64,000 nucleotides of DNA from Parvibaculum sp. (GTDB taxonomy: Bacteria; Pseudomonadota; Alphaproteobacteria; Parvibaculales; Parvibaculaceae). Both the position numbers and the translations under genes were made by a program. The DNA lies in NCBI GenBank assembly GCA_017642695.1, contig JAEPQD010000001.1, forward strand, positions 1,993,701 to 2,057,700. The letters are read 5' to 3'. Under the pieces are notes generated by a model. The model searched no databases. It saw nothing but the letters and a program-made list of their open reading frames with translations, and had not been told where the DNA came from. Positions within the stretch are counted from its first letter, which is position 1; the number at the start of each line of letters is the position of its first letter. This document shows positions 49,099-59,044 of the stretch, one piece after another.

Positions 49099-49142
49099 AG
49101 GTGCCGGGAGGCACCTAAGGGCTTGTTTTGTATGCCCTTTTC
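49099..49142 (+). terminator. Tandem hairpins between the membrane gene and panB
   Basis: First AGGTGCC-GGGA-GGCACCT (49099-49116, 7-bp stem with GNRA loop). Then AAGGGC (49117-49122) pairs with GCCCTT (49134-49139), within a run of five T (49138-49142). Together they look like a terminator for the upstream membrane-protein gene. Confidence 0.5.
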
Positions 49143-49232
49143 GCAGCGGCATCCGGCCGCCGTCGCAATGTGCCGCGCAAATCCCCATCTCTTGAGGGAG
49201 CCGTCGCGCGCCACCTGACAGGGATGATCCGA

Positions 49233-50057
49233 ATGTCCGTACAGTCGAAGATCAAGCGCATCACCGTGCCGGAAATCCGCGCCCGCAAGGGAGCGGAGCC
49301 GATCGTGTCGCTCACCGCCTATCACGCGCATACCGCGCGCTACCTTGACCCGTATGTCGACTTCCTGCTCGTCGGCGACAGCCTCGGCATGGTCATGTAC
49401 GGCATGGAAACGACGCTCGGCGTCACCCTCGACATGATGATCGCGCATGGCGCGGCCGTGGTGCGCGGCACCGAACGGGCCCTTGTCGTGGTCGATATGC
49501 CCTTCGGCTCCTACGAGGAAAGCCCCGAGATCGCCTTCCGCAATGCCTGCCGCGTCATCAAGGAAACGGGCTGCACCGCCGTAAAGCTCGAAGGCGGTAC
49601 GCGCATCGCCGACACCATCCATTATCTCTCCGAGCGCGGTATCCCCGTGATGTCGCATATCGGCCTCACGCCGCAGAACGTTCAGGTCATGGGCGGTTTC
49701 AAGGCGCAGGGTCGCGAGGAAAGCGAATGGGCCGCCATCGAGGCTGACGCAAAGGCCGTCGCCGATGCCGGCGCCTTCGCGGTCGTTGTCGAAGGGGTGG
49801 CCGAGCCGCTCGCCGCCCGCATCACCGGCCAGATCGACATCCCCACCATCGGCATCGGTGCGTCGGCCCATTGCGATGGCCAGATTCTGGTCCTGGAAGA
49901 CATGCTGGGCCTCTCGCCCAAGCCGCCCAAATTTGTCCGCGAATTCGCCTCTCTCGGGGCCCAGATCGCGGGTGCGGCGGAAGCTTATGGCCGCGCCGTC
50001 CGTGACCGCAGCTTCCCGGCGGTCGAACATACCTACAGCATGAAAAAGGCGAAATAG
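49233..50057 (+). CDS. panB: 3-methyl-2-oxobutanoate hydroxymethyltransferase
   Basis: PanB makes ketopantoate from 2-oxoisovalerate and methylenetetrahydrofolate, the first step of pantothenate synthesis. The 274-residue product has the metal and substrate motifs [55 protein letters not shown] and [19 protein letters not shown] 49233 (MSVQSKIKR) matches the usual family start; ATG 49224 is possible. panC is not adjacent. Confidence 0.95.
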   Translation: MSVQSKIKRITVPEIRARKGAEPIVSLTAYHAHTARYLDPYVDFLLVGDSLGMVMYGMETTLGVTLDMMIAHGAAVVRGTERALVVVDMPFGSYEESPEIAFRNACRVIKETGCTAVKLEGGTRIADTIHYLSERGIPVMSHIGLTPQNVQVMGGFKAQGREESEWAAIEADAKAVADAGAFAVVVEGVAEPLAARITGQIDIPTIGIGASAHCDGQILVLEDMLGLSPKPPKFVREFASLGAQIAGAAEAYGRAVRDRSFPAVEHTYSMKKAK

Positions 50058-50072
50058 GTCAAGCAATTGTAC

Positions 50073-50093
50073 GCCCGGCGGAGACCGCCGGGC
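50073..50093 (+). terminator. Hairpin after panB (weak terminator)
   Basis: GCCCGGCGG, loop AGA, CCGCCGGGC, a perfect 9-bp stem, followed by GGTTTGC. It has no proper T run, so termination may be partial. Confidence 0.5.
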
Positions 50094-50196
50094 GGTTTGC
50101 TATTGGCCGGTTGCCGGGCTATTTTACGCCGCCTGCAGGGGGCAGGCGCCGGGCGCTTCCTCCGCGCCCATCAGCATTTCTCCGCGGAGTATTCTT

Positions 50197-50967
50197 GTGA
50201 CCGATCTCTTTCGCGAAGTCGAAGAAGACCTTCGCCGCGAACAGTTCAGCAAACTTTGGGAAAAATACGGGATCTTCGTGATCGGCGCCGCCGTCGCGAT
50301 TGTCCTGGTCGTCGCGGCCATCGTCGGCTGGCGCGCCTGGTCCCACTCCTCGAGTGTCGAGGCGTCCGCCCGTTACGACGAGCTTGTGGCGTCGCTGCAG
50401 GAAGATGTCCCGCCGGAAGAAGCGGCTGCTGCCTTCGATAAATTTGCCGCCGAAACGGGCGGCGGCTACGAGACGCTCGCGCGTCTCCAGCAGGCGGACC
50501 GTCTGCTTGAAGCCGGAGAGCGGGATGCGGCCCTTGCCGTCTATGAGGAAGTCGCAAACGGCGCTTCCCTCGGGCTTGTGCGTGGCATGGCGACCATCAA
50601 GGCAGGACTGATCGTCGTCGATACCGCAAGCTACGACGACATGAAGGCACGCATGGCGTCCGTCATGTCGGAAGAATCGCCCTGGCACGGCAATGCGCTG
50701 GAGCTTCTCGCGCTTGTCGCCATGCGCGAAGGCGCCTGGACCGAGGCGGATGGCTACGTCAAACGCATCATCGCCAATCCGGCGTCGCCCAGTGGCCTTC
50801 GCGACCGCGCCCATGTCATTCAGGCGCTGGCCGCTCCTCATTTGCCGCAACCTGCCGCACCGGCGGATACGGCGACGGAGGGTTCCGCGGCGGAAGAAGC
50901 CGGCACGGAAACATCGCCCGAAATTCAGCAAACGCCAGCCGCCGAACCACCGGCCGAGACGGAGTAA
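50197..50967 (+). CDS. YfgM-like membrane-anchored TPR protein
   Basis: A 256-residue protein with a cytoplasmic N-terminus (TDLFREVEEDLRREQFSKLWEKYG), one transmembrane helix (about residues 25-46) and a helical TPR-like periplasmic domain ending in a Pro/Glu/Ala-rich tail. It matches the YfgM family, a helper of the SecYEG translocon and periplasmic chaperones. The gene order yfgM-bamB-der, as in many proteobacteria, supports this. The start is GTG. Confidence 0.82.
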   Translation: MTDLFREVEEDLRREQFSKLWEKYGIFVIGAAVAIVLVVAAIVGWRAWSHSSSVEASARYDELVASLQEDVPPEEAAAAFDKFAAETGGGYETLARLQQADRLLEAGERDAALAVYEEVANGASLGLVRGMATIKAGLIVVDTASYDDMKARMASVMSEESPWHGNALELLALVAMREGAWTEADGYVKRIIANPASPSGLRDRAHVIQALAAPHLPQPAAPADTATEGSAAEEAGTETSPEIQQTPAAEPPAETE

Positions 50968-50973
50968 TTGAAG

Positions 50974-52341
50974 ATGACGGACCGAAATTCGGCTGAAGCA
51001 TTCGCAATCGGTCGCGTCCTGCGTGGCGTGGTTCTCGCCCTTGCCGTGGCCGGCCTGGCAGGCTGCGACACGGTCTCCGACGTGTTTTCGTCCGATGACA
51101 AGACTGTTCTGCCGGGCAAGCGGCTGTCGGTCATGGAGCTCGGTGCGCAGCTCGAAGCGGATCAGGAACTGGCAGATGAACTCATCATACTGCCGAAGCC
51201 CTATGTGAATGAAAGCTGGCCCCAGCCCGGCGGCACGCCGGACAACGCCATGTACCATCTGGCGGCGCCCGGCCCGCTCGAGCGCATCTGGTCGGCGAAT
51301 GCCGGCGCCGGATCGAGCCGTGTCGGCCAGCTCATGGCGCCTCCGATTATCGCGGAAGGCAGGATTTTCGTGCTCGACGCCGAGGCAACGGTTCGGGCGT
51401 TCGAACAGTCCTCGGGCAAGGAGCTCTGGGAAACGAGCCTGGTACCCGAAGAGGAAGATGCCGACGAGGGTCGTGGCGGTGGCGTCGCCTACGACAATGG
51501 CCGTGTCTTCGTCGTGACCGGTTTTGGTACCGCGCATGGTCTCGATGCCACCAGCGGCGCCGTCCAGTGGAGCCAGCCTGTCGGCGATCCGTTCCGCGCC
51601 TCGCCCACGGCAAATGGCGGCCGCGTCTTCGCCATCACGGCGGACAATCAGGCGATCTGTCTCGCCCAGGAAACGGGCGAAGTGCTGTGGCGCCATCGCG
51701 GCATCGTCGAAAGCGCGGGCATCCTTGCAGCGTCAAGCACGGCGGTTGCCGGTTCGGTCGCGGTCGCGCCGTACTCTTCCGGCGAACTCGTCGCCCTGCG
51801 TGTGGAGAACGGCACGCCGGTCTGGACGGATTCGCTCACCCGCACGGGCAATGTCACCTCGCTCAGCGAGTTGAACGACATCGCGGGCCGGCCCGTCATC
51901 GACCGTGACCGCGTCTTCGCCATCAGCCATTCGGGCCGCATGGTATCGATCGACCTGCGCACCGGCGAACGTGTCTGGACGCGCGATATTGGCGGTGTGC
52001 AGACCCCCTGGGTCGCAGGCGATTTCGTCTATGTCGTCACCACAACCCAGGAAGTGGCGGCGGTTTCCCGCCGCGACGGACGTATCCGCTGGATCACGCC
52101 TCTGCCGCGCTGGGAAGATCCGGAAGACCGGGAGGACCCGATTGAATGGTCCGGTCCCGTTCTCGTCAGCGATCGCCTCGTGCTCGTTTCCTCTATTGGC
52201 GACGCCGTCTCCGTATCGCCCTACACGGGCGAGGTTCTCGGCAGCATCGATCTGCCCGATGGAGCTCTCATTGCGCCGGTCGTTGCGAACGAAACGCTGT
52301 ATATTCTGACGGATGACGCGCAGCTCATCGCGCTCAAGTAA
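50974..52341 (+). CDS. bamB: BamB-like outer-membrane assembly lipoprotein
   Basis: BamB is the beta-propeller lipoprotein of the BAM complex that inserts outer-membrane proteins. The 455-residue product has a lipoprotein signal ending in LAGC with Cys31. PQQ-like propeller repeats follow, such as GRIFVLDAEATVRAFEQSSGKELWET, GRVFAITADNQAICLAQETGEVLWRH and GRMVSIDLRTGERVWTRD. ATG 50974 follows GGAG by 9 bases. It sits between the YfgM-like gene and der, the standard neighbourhood. Confidence 0.88.
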   Translation: MTDRNSAEAFAIGRVLRGVVLALAVAGLAGCDTVSDVFSSDDKTVLPGKRLSVMELGAQLEADQELADELIILPKPYVNESWPQPGGTPDNAMYHLAAPGPLERIWSANAGAGSSRVGQLMAPPIIAEGRIFVLDAEATVRAFEQSSGKELWETSLVPEEEDADEGRGGGVAYDNGRVFVVTGFGTAHGLDATSGAVQWSQPVGDPFRASPTANGGRVFAITADNQAICLAQETGEVLWRHRGIVESAGILAASSTAVAGSVAVAPYSSGELVALRVENGTPVWTDSLTRTGNVTSLSELNDIAGRPVIDRDRVFAISHSGRMVSIDLRTGERVWTRDIGGVQTPWVAGDFVYVVTTTQEVAAVSRRDGRIRWITPLPRWEDPEDREDPIEWSGPVLVSDRLVLVSSIGDAVSVSPYTGEVLGSIDLPDGALIAPVVANETLYILTDDAQLIALK

Positions 52342-52418
52342 TGAACGCGAAAGCCGGTCCGGCAGATCGCCGCCCGGCTGCGGCACGCCATCCATCGGCA
52401 TGAAAAGGGCCGCATAAA

Positions 52419-53840
52419 GTGTCATTCAAGGTCGCCATCGTCGGCCGGCCCAATGTCGGCAAGTCCACATTGTTCAACCGTCTTGTCGGACGGAAGCTGG
52501 CGCTCGTCGACGACACGCCGGGCGTCACCCGCGACCGGCGCGAAGGCGAGGCGCAGCTCGGCGATCTCTTCTTCACGGTTGTCGACACGGCCGGTCTTGA
52601 AGAGGGAACCGGCGACAGTCTCGAAGCCCGCATGCGCCGCCAGACCGATCTCGCCATCGCCGAGGCCGATGTCTGTCTTCTTCTCATCGACGCGCGCGCC
52701 GGCGTCACGCCGCTCGACAAGCGCTTTGCCCAGATTCTCCGCAAGTCGCCCACACCGGTCATCCTCACCGCCAACAAATGCGAGGGCGGGGCAGGACAGG
52801 CGGGCCGCATGGAAGCCTATGAACTTGGTCTCGGCGCGCCGCTGCCCCTCTCCGCCGAGCACGGCGAAGGCCTGGGCGATCTTTACGACGCGCTTGCCGA
52901 GTTCGCGGGCGGCCTTGCCGGAAACGATGCCGAACAGGCCCTGGAAGACGCGCTCGCCGAAGAGGAGGAAGCCGTCGAGGGCTTCGATCCCGACGCGCCT
53001 TATGAACCCGACCTCGAAGCACCGCTGCGGATCGCGATTGTCGGCCGCCCGAACGTCGGCAAGTCCACCTTGGTGAACCAGTTGCTCGGCGAGGACCGCA
53101 TGCTGACGGGTCCGGAAGCAGGCATCACACGAGACAGCATCGGCATCGAATGGGAATGGCGCGGCCGCCGCGTGAAGCTCTGGGACACGGCCGGAATGCG
53201 CCGCCGCGCCCGCGTTACCGAAAAGCTCGAAAAGCTTTCTGTCGCCGACACGCTGCGCGCTGTTCGCTTTGCCGAGGTCGTCGTCGTTCTTCTCGACGCG
53301 ACCCAGACATTCGAACGGCAGGACCTGCACATCGCCGACCTTGTCGAGCAGGAGGGCCGTGGCCTTCTCATTGCCGTCAACAAGTGGGACAAGGTCGAGA
53401 AACCGCAGGAAGTGCTTCGCATGCTGAAGGAAGAGCTGGAACGCCTTCTGCCCCAGGTGCGGGGCGTTCCCATCGTCCAGTTCTCTGCGCTGACGGGGAA
53501 GGGAACCGACAGGCTCATGCCCGCCATCGAGCGCGTCCACACGCTCTGGAATGCGCGCGTGCCGACCGCAAGGCTCAACCGCTGGCTGACCGAAGCCGTC
53601 TCGCGCCACCAGCCGCCGGCGGCCAGGGGTCGTCCGGTGAACCTGAAGTACATGTCCCAGGTGAAGTCCCGACCGCCGACCTTCGCCGTTTTCTCGAGCC
53701 GCGCCGACGAGGTGCCCACCTCTTACCGCCGCTATCTTGTGAATGCGCTGCGCGAAACCTTCGACCTGCCGGGCGTACCCATCCGCCTTTTCATGCGCAA
53801 GGGCAAGAACCCTTATGCGGGAAAGAAGAAGCGCGCCTAG
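52419..53840 (+). CDS. der: GTPase Der (EngA)
   Basis: Der is a ribosome-assembly GTPase with two consecutive G domains and a C-terminal KH-like domain. In the 473-residue product the first P-loop is GRPNVGKST (residues 9-17) and the second GRPNVGKST lies near 210. Both have the DTAG motif, plus NKCE and NKWD. The N-terminus [12 protein letters not shown] is canonical, from a GTG start. The basic tail [12 protein letters not shown] closes the protein. The 225 bases downstream show no convincing gene. Confidence 0.97.
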   Translation: MSFKVAIVGRPNVGKSTLFNRLVGRKLALVDDTPGVTRDRREGEAQLGDLFFTVVDTAGLEEGTGDSLEARMRRQTDLAIAEADVCLLLIDARAGVTPLDKRFAQILRKSPTPVILTANKCEGGAGQAGRMEAYELGLGAPLPLSAEHGEGLGDLYDALAEFAGGLAGNDAEQALEDALAEEEEAVEGFDPDAPYEPDLEAPLRIAIVGRPNVGKSTLVNQLLGEDRMLTGPEAGITRDSIGIEWEWRGRRVKLWDTAGMRRRARVTEKLEKLSVADTLRAVRFAEVVVVLLDATQTFERQDLHIADLVEQEGRGLLIAVNKWDKVEKPQEVLRMLKEELERLLPQVRGVPIVQFSALTGKGTDRLMPAIERVHTLWNARVPTARLNRWLTEAVSRHQPPAARGRPVNLKYMSQVKSRPPTFAVFSSRADEVPTSYRRYLVNALRETFDLPGVPIRLFMRKGKNPYAGKKKRA

Positions 53841-54065
53841 CCGCTGTCCTTGCGATGCATCTTCCCCCGATCCTCTTGCGGCACTCGCTTCACGCAGCTA
53901 GTTTGAGCGCATGAATGCTGAACATGCCATCGCCATGACGGGTATCTTCTCCGTCCGGTTGCGCAACGCAGGCGACGCGGCGTCCCGCCGCTGAAGGCCT
54001 GCATCCGCTCCCATTCAAACGCCACGGGGCCGTGCGTGCCTTGAGCCGCGCCTGAAGCCTTTATC

Positions 54066-54935
54066 GTGCTCGCAAGGCAGAACGCCTGCGGGACCGGCCG
54101 CGTCATCCCTTTCTCGCGCGAGCCGGAGATTTTGGATGAGGCATGTCCCGTGGGACGAAAGACGAAAGGACCCTCCAGCAGCAGAAGCTGGGATGCGGTC
54201 GCGAACTGGTATATCGGCTGGGCAGGCGCCGAGGGAAGCCGCCATCATCGTGAATTGGCGATCCCCGCTGCGATGAGGTTGCTCGCGCTTCGGCCGGGAG
54301 AGCGCCTGCTCGATATCGGATGTGGGGCAGGTGCCCTTGCTCCCTCCGTCCTTGCGGCGGGAGCGCGCTACTCCGGCATCGACAACAGCCCGAAGCTCAT
54401 CGCGCATGGGCGACGGCATCATGGAAGCGAAGTTCGCCTTGTTGTTGCGGATGCAACGAAGCTGGCCTCTGGCTCAGCCTTTCGGCGGGAAGAGTTCGAT
54501 GCGGTTTCCTTCCTCCTGAGCCTTCAGGACATAAACCCGCTGGAAGCCGCGCTTGCTTCCGCACGATGGGCTCTGCGTCGGGGCGGCCGTCTTGTCATCC
54601 TCATGACGCATCCCTGCTTCCGCATCCCGCGCCAGAGCGGGTGGGGATGGGACGAGGCGCGTGGTCTCCGCTATCGCCGGATAGACCGTTACCTCACGCC
54701 GCTCGATATACCGATGCAGGAATACGGTCGGAAAGGCCGCAGGGGCAGGGGGACGACGCGCAGTTATCACCGGCCGCTTCAGTCCTATGTCTCCGCGCTT
54801 GCGGCAGCGGGTTTCGTCGTCGATGCCTTGAACGAGATTCCCGCGCCCGCGCTGCCGGAGGAAACACGCGCCTTGCGTCTTTCGAGCGAGGAGTTTCCTC
54901 TATTTCTCGCAGTAAGGGCCATGAAGAGCTGCTGA
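54066..54935 (+). CDS. Class I SAM-dependent methyltransferase
   Basis: A 289-residue methyltransferase-like protein with SWDAVANWYIGWAG, the SAM loop LLDIGCGAGALAPSVL, GIDNSPKLIAHGRRH, DAVSFLLSLQDINPLEAALASARWALRRGGRLVILMTHPCFRIPRQSGWGW and a C-terminal LFLAVRAMK. The acceptor is not evident. The start is uncertain: GTG 54066, or GTG 54150 which would remove about 28 N-terminal residues. It is convergent with the histidine kinase gene. Confidence 0.8.
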   Translation: MLARQNACGTGRVIPFSREPEILDEACPVGRKTKGPSSSRSWDAVANWYIGWAGAEGSRHHRELAIPAAMRLLALRPGERLLDIGCGAGALAPSVLAAGARYSGIDNSPKLIAHGRRHHGSEVRLVVADATKLASGSAFRREEFDAVSFLLSLQDINPLEAALASARWALRRGGRLVILMTHPCFRIPRQSGWGWDEARGLRYRRIDRYLTPLDIPMQEYGRKGRRGRGTTRSYHRPLQSYVSALAAAGFVVDALNEIPAPALPEETRALRLSSEEFPLFLAVRAMKSC

Positions 54936-55032
54936 CATGTTGTCGTACGCTGGCGATGGGCTGCCTTTACGCGGCCCATCGGCCTTTCCTGCGAGAGGGA
55001 AAGAACTCTCACGGCGGACAGAAGATGCGCGC

Positions 55033-57915
55033 CTAGGTGTCGCCAAGCAGCATATCGATTGAACCTTGCAGCCTTCCCATATCGTACGGCTTCGTCACGA
55101 TGGCTGTGCGGGAAAGAGCCTCGGTGCCCGGAACGTCGCTATGCCCTGTTGCGAAGATGATGGGCAGCGTCGACAGAATTTCTCTGGCTTTTTCCGCCAG
55201 TTCGATTCCCGTCATGTCGGGAAGGCCGACATCGGCGATCAGGATATCGGGTGCCTCCGTCTCGATAGCCGCTAGCGCTTCGGCGCCGCTTCCACTCTCG
55301 ATCACTTTCATGCCGGCGCTTTCAAGCATCTCCGTCGTGCTCATGCGGATCAGCACGTCGTCCTCGCATAAGAGTACCGTGATCTTCTGCGCCGGAGGCG
55401 GTGCCGTCTCGCCGGTGGGCTTCCCGGTACGGCCGAGCACTTGCCGGACCTTCCGCGCCAGCGCCTCGCGTGTATACGGTTTCGAGAGAAGATCCACGCC
55501 TGCGTCGAGTCTGCCGCCATGCACGATGGAATTTTCCGTGTAGCCGGATGTGAACAGCACGGCGATGCTCGGCTTTCTTTCTTTCGCCTTGCGCGCAAGT
55601 TCCGTGCTCTTCAGAGGGCCGGGCATCACCACGTCCGTGAAAAGGAGATCGACCGGCGCGCCGCTCTCGATCACGGTCAGAGCGCTCGCCGCGTCCTTCG
55701 CCGTCAGTATGTGGTAACCGAGTTCGCTCAGCATATCGACCACAGTTGCGCGCACCGCGTCGTCGTCCTCCGCGACGAGTATCGTCTCCGTTCCTCCTGT
55801 GGTTGTCGTCACGCCGGTGGGCGTGATGACGTCTTCGCTCTGGTGGTTGCGTGGCAGGTAGAGCTTCACGGTCGTGCCGTGACCACGTTCGCTGTAGATC
55901 TTGATATGCCCGCCGGACTGTTTGACGAAGCCATAGACCATCGAGAGTCCGAGCCCCGTTCCCTTGCCCTGCGGTTTGGTCGAGAAGAATGGCTCGAAAA
56001 CTTGCTGAAGCAATTCGGGGGCGATGCCTTCACCCGTATCCGTCACGGCCAGCATCACATATTGCCCGGCCTGGACGTCTGGGTGATCTGCCGCATAGGC
56101 ATCGTCCAGGAAGGCATTGCCGACTTCGATGGTGAGCTTGCCCCCGCCTTCCATCGCATCCCGCGCATTGATCGCAAGGTTGAGCAGTGCGTTCTCGAGC
56201 TGTCCGGGGTCGGCCAGCGTATTCCACAATCCGCCGGACACCATCGTATCGACTTCGACGCTTTCGCCGATCGTCCTGCGCAGCATGTCGCCCATACCGT
56301 TCACCAGACGCCCGATATTCACCACCTTCGGCTCCAGCGGCTGGCGCCTGCCGAAAGCGAGAAGCTGGTTCGCGAGCTTTGCGCCGCGACCTATCCCTTC
56401 CAGCGCGCTTGCCACGCGCATCTCGGCGCGTTCGTTGCCGGCGACGTCTTTCGACAGGAGCTGCAGATTGCCGGACACCACTTGCAGCAGGTTGTTGAAG
56501 TCGTGCGCGACGCCACCGGTGAGTTTCCCGATCGCTTCCATCTTTTGCGCCTGTCGCAACGCGTCTTCCGCTTTGGAGCGGCGGGCGGTTTCCGCATCCA
56601 CGCGCTGCTCCAGCATTGCGTTCAGCTCCTGCTGCGCTTCTTCCGCCTGCCGTCTTTCCGTGACGTCCACATTGACGCCGATCATCCCCTCGAATTCACC
56701 GCGCCGCCCGAAGCGCGGCTGGGCCGTCGTGTTGATGAGGCGGTAGACACCATCCGCCCGGCGGAAGCGCACTTCCACGGAGAAGGGTACATGGTCCCGC
56801 ATCGCCCTCTCGTAGGGCTCCTTCAGCGCTTGCAGGTCGTCCGGATGCACTGTCTCCAGCCAGTCGAAATGTGGAACTTCTTCGGATGTCACGCCCCAGA
56901 AATTGCGGAGCATCGCGTTCAGGTAGATACACTTTCCTTCGGCATCGCCCATCCACAGTTTCACCATCGCGCTCTCCGCGACGAGGCGGAAGCGTTCCTC
57001 GCTCTCGCGCAGGGCGATTTCCCCCAGCCGCCGCTCGGTTACGTCGTGCCCCTGCACGAAGATGCCGCGCACATTGCTTTGAGCGGAGGAAACCGGATGG
57101 AACACGAAGTCGAGATAGCGCTCCACCGGCTCCGATCCCGGTTCGCGTTGCAGCAGCACGCGGATGCTCTGGCCGATATAGGGCTCCTCGGTTTCCCGCA
57201 CCCGGTCGAGAAGCTCGATGAATCCCTGGTCCACGATTTCCGGCAAGGCCTCGCGTACGGGCTTGCCGACGGCATCGCGGTGGCCGACGAGCTGCATATA
57301 GGCGTTGTTGACCATCGCGAAGGTGTGGTCCGGTCCCGCCAGGATCGCGATGAAGCCGGGCGCCTGTTCGAACATCTGCCGGAGCATCTCGAAGCCGCGT
57401 TCGAGTTGCGTTTCTGCCCTTACGCGCCGCGTCGTTTCCACGACGAAGGCAATGACGCCCGCAGGCTTCCCCTCGTCGTCGATCACCGGCGAATAATCGA
57501 GATTGAGCCAGACCTTCTCCGGTGTGCCGCTCCGGTTCAGCGTCATCTCCTGGTCGCGATAGGAGAGGGTCCCACCCGCGAGTCCGACCTCGATCACGTT
57601 GCGGTTGAAGTCGGCGATCTCCGGCCAGCTCTCCACGACCTGCGATCCGAGGATTGCCGGATGCCGCCCGCCCGCGACCTCGGCGTAGCCGTCATTGTAG
57701 ATCATGACCCCGTTCTGGCCCCAGAGAAGGGCCATGGGCACAGGCGAAAGCAGCATCATGCCGACGGTGGATTTCAGGCTTTGGGGCCATGTGGAAATCG
57801 GGCCTAGGGCCGTCGACGCCCAGTCGAACGCCGCGATCCGTCGCGCCATTTCGCTGTCGCCGGCGAGAAACGGGTACGCGCCGTTTCCCGCTTCTCCGGC
57901 CTTGTCCCCCGCCAT
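55033..57915 (-). CDS. Hybrid PAS histidine kinase with two C-terminal receivers
   Basis: A 960-residue soluble sensor kinase. It has an N-terminal PAS-like domain opening with FDWASTALGPISTWPQSLK, then PAS/PAC domains (one with RFRLVAESAMVKLWMGDAEGKCIYLN and DVTERR), a coiled linker, the H-box GKLTGGVAHDFNNLLQ (His about residue 469), and the ATP lid DTGEGIAPELLQQVFEPFFSTKPQGKGTGLGLSMVYG. Two receiver domains follow, starting ILVAEDDDAVR (about 712) and VLLCEDDVLIR (about 845). It has no transmembrane helix. ATG 57915 follows a GACGAGG site; a GTG at 57945 is in frame. The stimulus is unknown. There is no adjacent output regulator. Confidence 0.9.
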   Translation of the reverse strand: MAGDKAGEAGNGAYPFLAGDSEMARRIAAFDWASTALGPISTWPQSLKSTVGMMLLSPVPMALLWGQNGVMIYNDGYAEVAGGRHPAILGSQVVESWPEIADFNRNVIEVGLAGGTLSYRDQEMTLNRSGTPEKVWLNLDYSPVIDDEGKPAGVIAFVVETTRRVRAETQLERGFEMLRQMFEQAPGFIAILAGPDHTFAMVNNAYMQLVGHRDAVGKPVREALPEIVDQGFIELLDRVRETEEPYIGQSIRVLLQREPGSEPVERYLDFVFHPVSSAQSNVRGIFVQGHDVTERRLGEIALRESEERFRLVAESAMVKLWMGDAEGKCIYLNAMLRNFWGVTSEEVPHFDWLETVHPDDLQALKEPYERAMRDHVPFSVEVRFRRADGVYRLINTTAQPRFGRRGEFEGMIGVNVDVTERRQAEEAQQELNAMLEQRVDAETARRSKAEDALRQAQKMEAIGKLTGGVAHDFNNLLQVVSGNLQLLSKDVAGNERAEMRVASALEGIGRGAKLANQLLAFGRRQPLEPKVVNIGRLVNGMGDMLRRTIGESVEVDTMVSGGLWNTLADPGQLENALLNLAINARDAMEGGGKLTIEVGNAFLDDAYAADHPDVQAGQYVMLAVTDTGEGIAPELLQQVFEPFFSTKPQGKGTGLGLSMVYGFVKQSGGHIKIYSERGHGTTVKLYLPRNHQSEDVITPTGVTTTTGGTETILVAEDDDAVRATVVDMLSELGYHILTAKDAASALTVIESGAPVDLLFTDVVMPGPLKSTELARKAKERKPSIAVLFTSGYTENSIVHGGRLDAGVDLLSKPYTREALARKVRQVLGRTGKPTGETAPPPAQKITVLLCEDDVLIRMSTTEMLESAGMKVIESGSGAEALAAIETEAPDILIADVGLPDMTGIELAEKAREILSTLPIIFATGHSDVPGTEALSRTAIVTKPYDMGRLQGSIDMLLGDT

Positions 57916-58001
57916 TCGCCTCGTCTCACCCGGTGATCGTGCCACGTATGATCCAGTCTATACGCATCGGGGGAGGGGGCATAGCTGGCGGGAAAGGGCG
58001 T

Positions 58002-58277
58002 TCAGTCGAGATAGGCGGGCAGTTCCTTGTGGAACTCGGGGAAATAGGTCGGGATCGCCGTCACATCAAAGCGCCCGAGAATGCTTTCCTTCGGTTCCCG
58101 GTCGAGCAGGAAGCGGAACGACGCTTCCACGAGTTGTTCGGGTGTGTGGCCCGGCGTCAGGTCCTGGTGCGTCTTGCGCGCCATCGTTACCTCGTGGCGG
58201 GTGGCGCCCGTCTCGTCGCGCACGACCACCCGGAACATCATCGGATCGCCGTCGTCGGTCTGGCTTACATCGATCAT
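58002..58277 (-). CDS. Small conserved hypothetical protein
   Basis: A 91-residue protein with a compact alpha/beta pattern (MMFRVVVRDETGATRHEVTMARKTHQDL, PEQLVEASFRFLLDREPKESILGRFDV). I do not recognise a named domain. It lies 25 bases after the SDR gene on the same strand and may be co-transcribed with it. Confidence 0.7.
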   Translation of the reverse strand: MIDVSQTDDGDPMMFRVVVRDETGATRHEVTMARKTHQDLTPGHTPEQLVEASFRFLLDREPKESILGRFDVTAIPTYFPEFHKELPAYLD

Positions 58278-58302
58278 CGTCGCCTCCGTTGCCGGATGCG
58301 TG

Positions 58303-59031
58303 TCAGGCGCTCTTCGCCTTCACCTTCTGGTATTCCACAATTTCGCCATGCCGCTCGCAAGAAGGCATTGCGAGTTCGATGAACAGCGGTACGAGCTCGG
58401 CCGGCTTCGTCAGCGTTGTCGGATCTTCTCCCGGCATCGCCTTCTTGCGCATCGCAGTCCGCGTCGGCCCGGGGCTCACGGCATTGACGCGGATCGGTGT
58501 CTTTTCCGTTTCCGCCGCCCAGGTTTTCATCATGGCATCGAGCGCCGCCTTCGTCACCGAATAGCCGCCCCAGTAGGGCTTGCACTTCTGCGCCGCGCCC
58601 GACGTCACGAACACCGCGCGTCCCGCGTCCGAACGCTTCAGCAGCGGCTCGAGCGAGCGGATCAGCCGGTAGTTCGCGGTCACGTTTACGGCGAGTGTCT
58701 TGTCCCAGTCCTTCGGTTCCATGTGGGAGAGCGGCGTCAGCGTGCCGAGAAGTCCCGCATTCGCGATCAGGATGTCGAGTTTCCCCCAGCGCTCGAAGAT
58801 CGTCGCGCCCAGCCGGTCGATCGCCGCGAAGTCGGTCAGGTCCATCGGCACCAGCGTCGCCTTGCCGCCGACCTTCCTGATTTCGTCATCCACTTCCTCG
58901 AGCCCGCCCACGGTCTTGGCAACGAGGATCACATGTGCGCCTTCCGCCGCCATGCCGAGGGCCACCGCCCGTCCGATGCCGCGCGATGCGCCGGTGATGA
59001 CCGCAAGGCGGTCCTGCAAACGTCCCGTCAT
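58303..59031 (-). CDS. Short-chain dehydrogenase/reductase
   Basis: A 242-residue SDR with the cofactor loop TGASRGIG (residues 13-20), ANAG, a catalytic Ser in VTSGAAQ, and YSVTK as the YxxxK motif, then NAVSPGPTRTAMR. It oxidises or reduces an alcohol or carbonyl with NAD(P). The ATG at 59031 is the classical start; a longer frame reaches 59094 into purF. The purF-SDR order is common in alphaproteobacteria. The substrate is unknown. Confidence 0.9.
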   Translation of the reverse strand: MTGRLQDRLAVITGASRGIGRAVALGMAAEGAHVILVAKTVGGLEEVDDEIRKVGGKATLVPMDLTDFAAIDRLGATIFERWGKLDILIANAGLLGTLTPLSHMEPKDWDKTLAVNVTANYRLIRSLEPLLKRSDAGRAVFVTSGAAQKCKPYWGGYSVTKAALDAMMKTWAAETEKTPIRVNAVSPGPTRTAMRKKAMPGEDPTTLTKPAELVPLFIELAMPSCERHGEIVEYQKVKAKSA

Positions 59032-59044
59032 TGTAGGAATCCCG

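Noticed and set aside
53911..53994. A 27-codon open frame between der and the methyltransferase gene
   Set aside because: No ribosome-binding site, no hydrophobic or leader-like pattern and no context; chance is likely.
55441..57807. A 788-codon plus-strand open frame opposite the histidine kinase
   Set aside because: The minus strand carries full PAS, kinase and receiver motifs; the plus-strand product is compositionally odd and motif-free.
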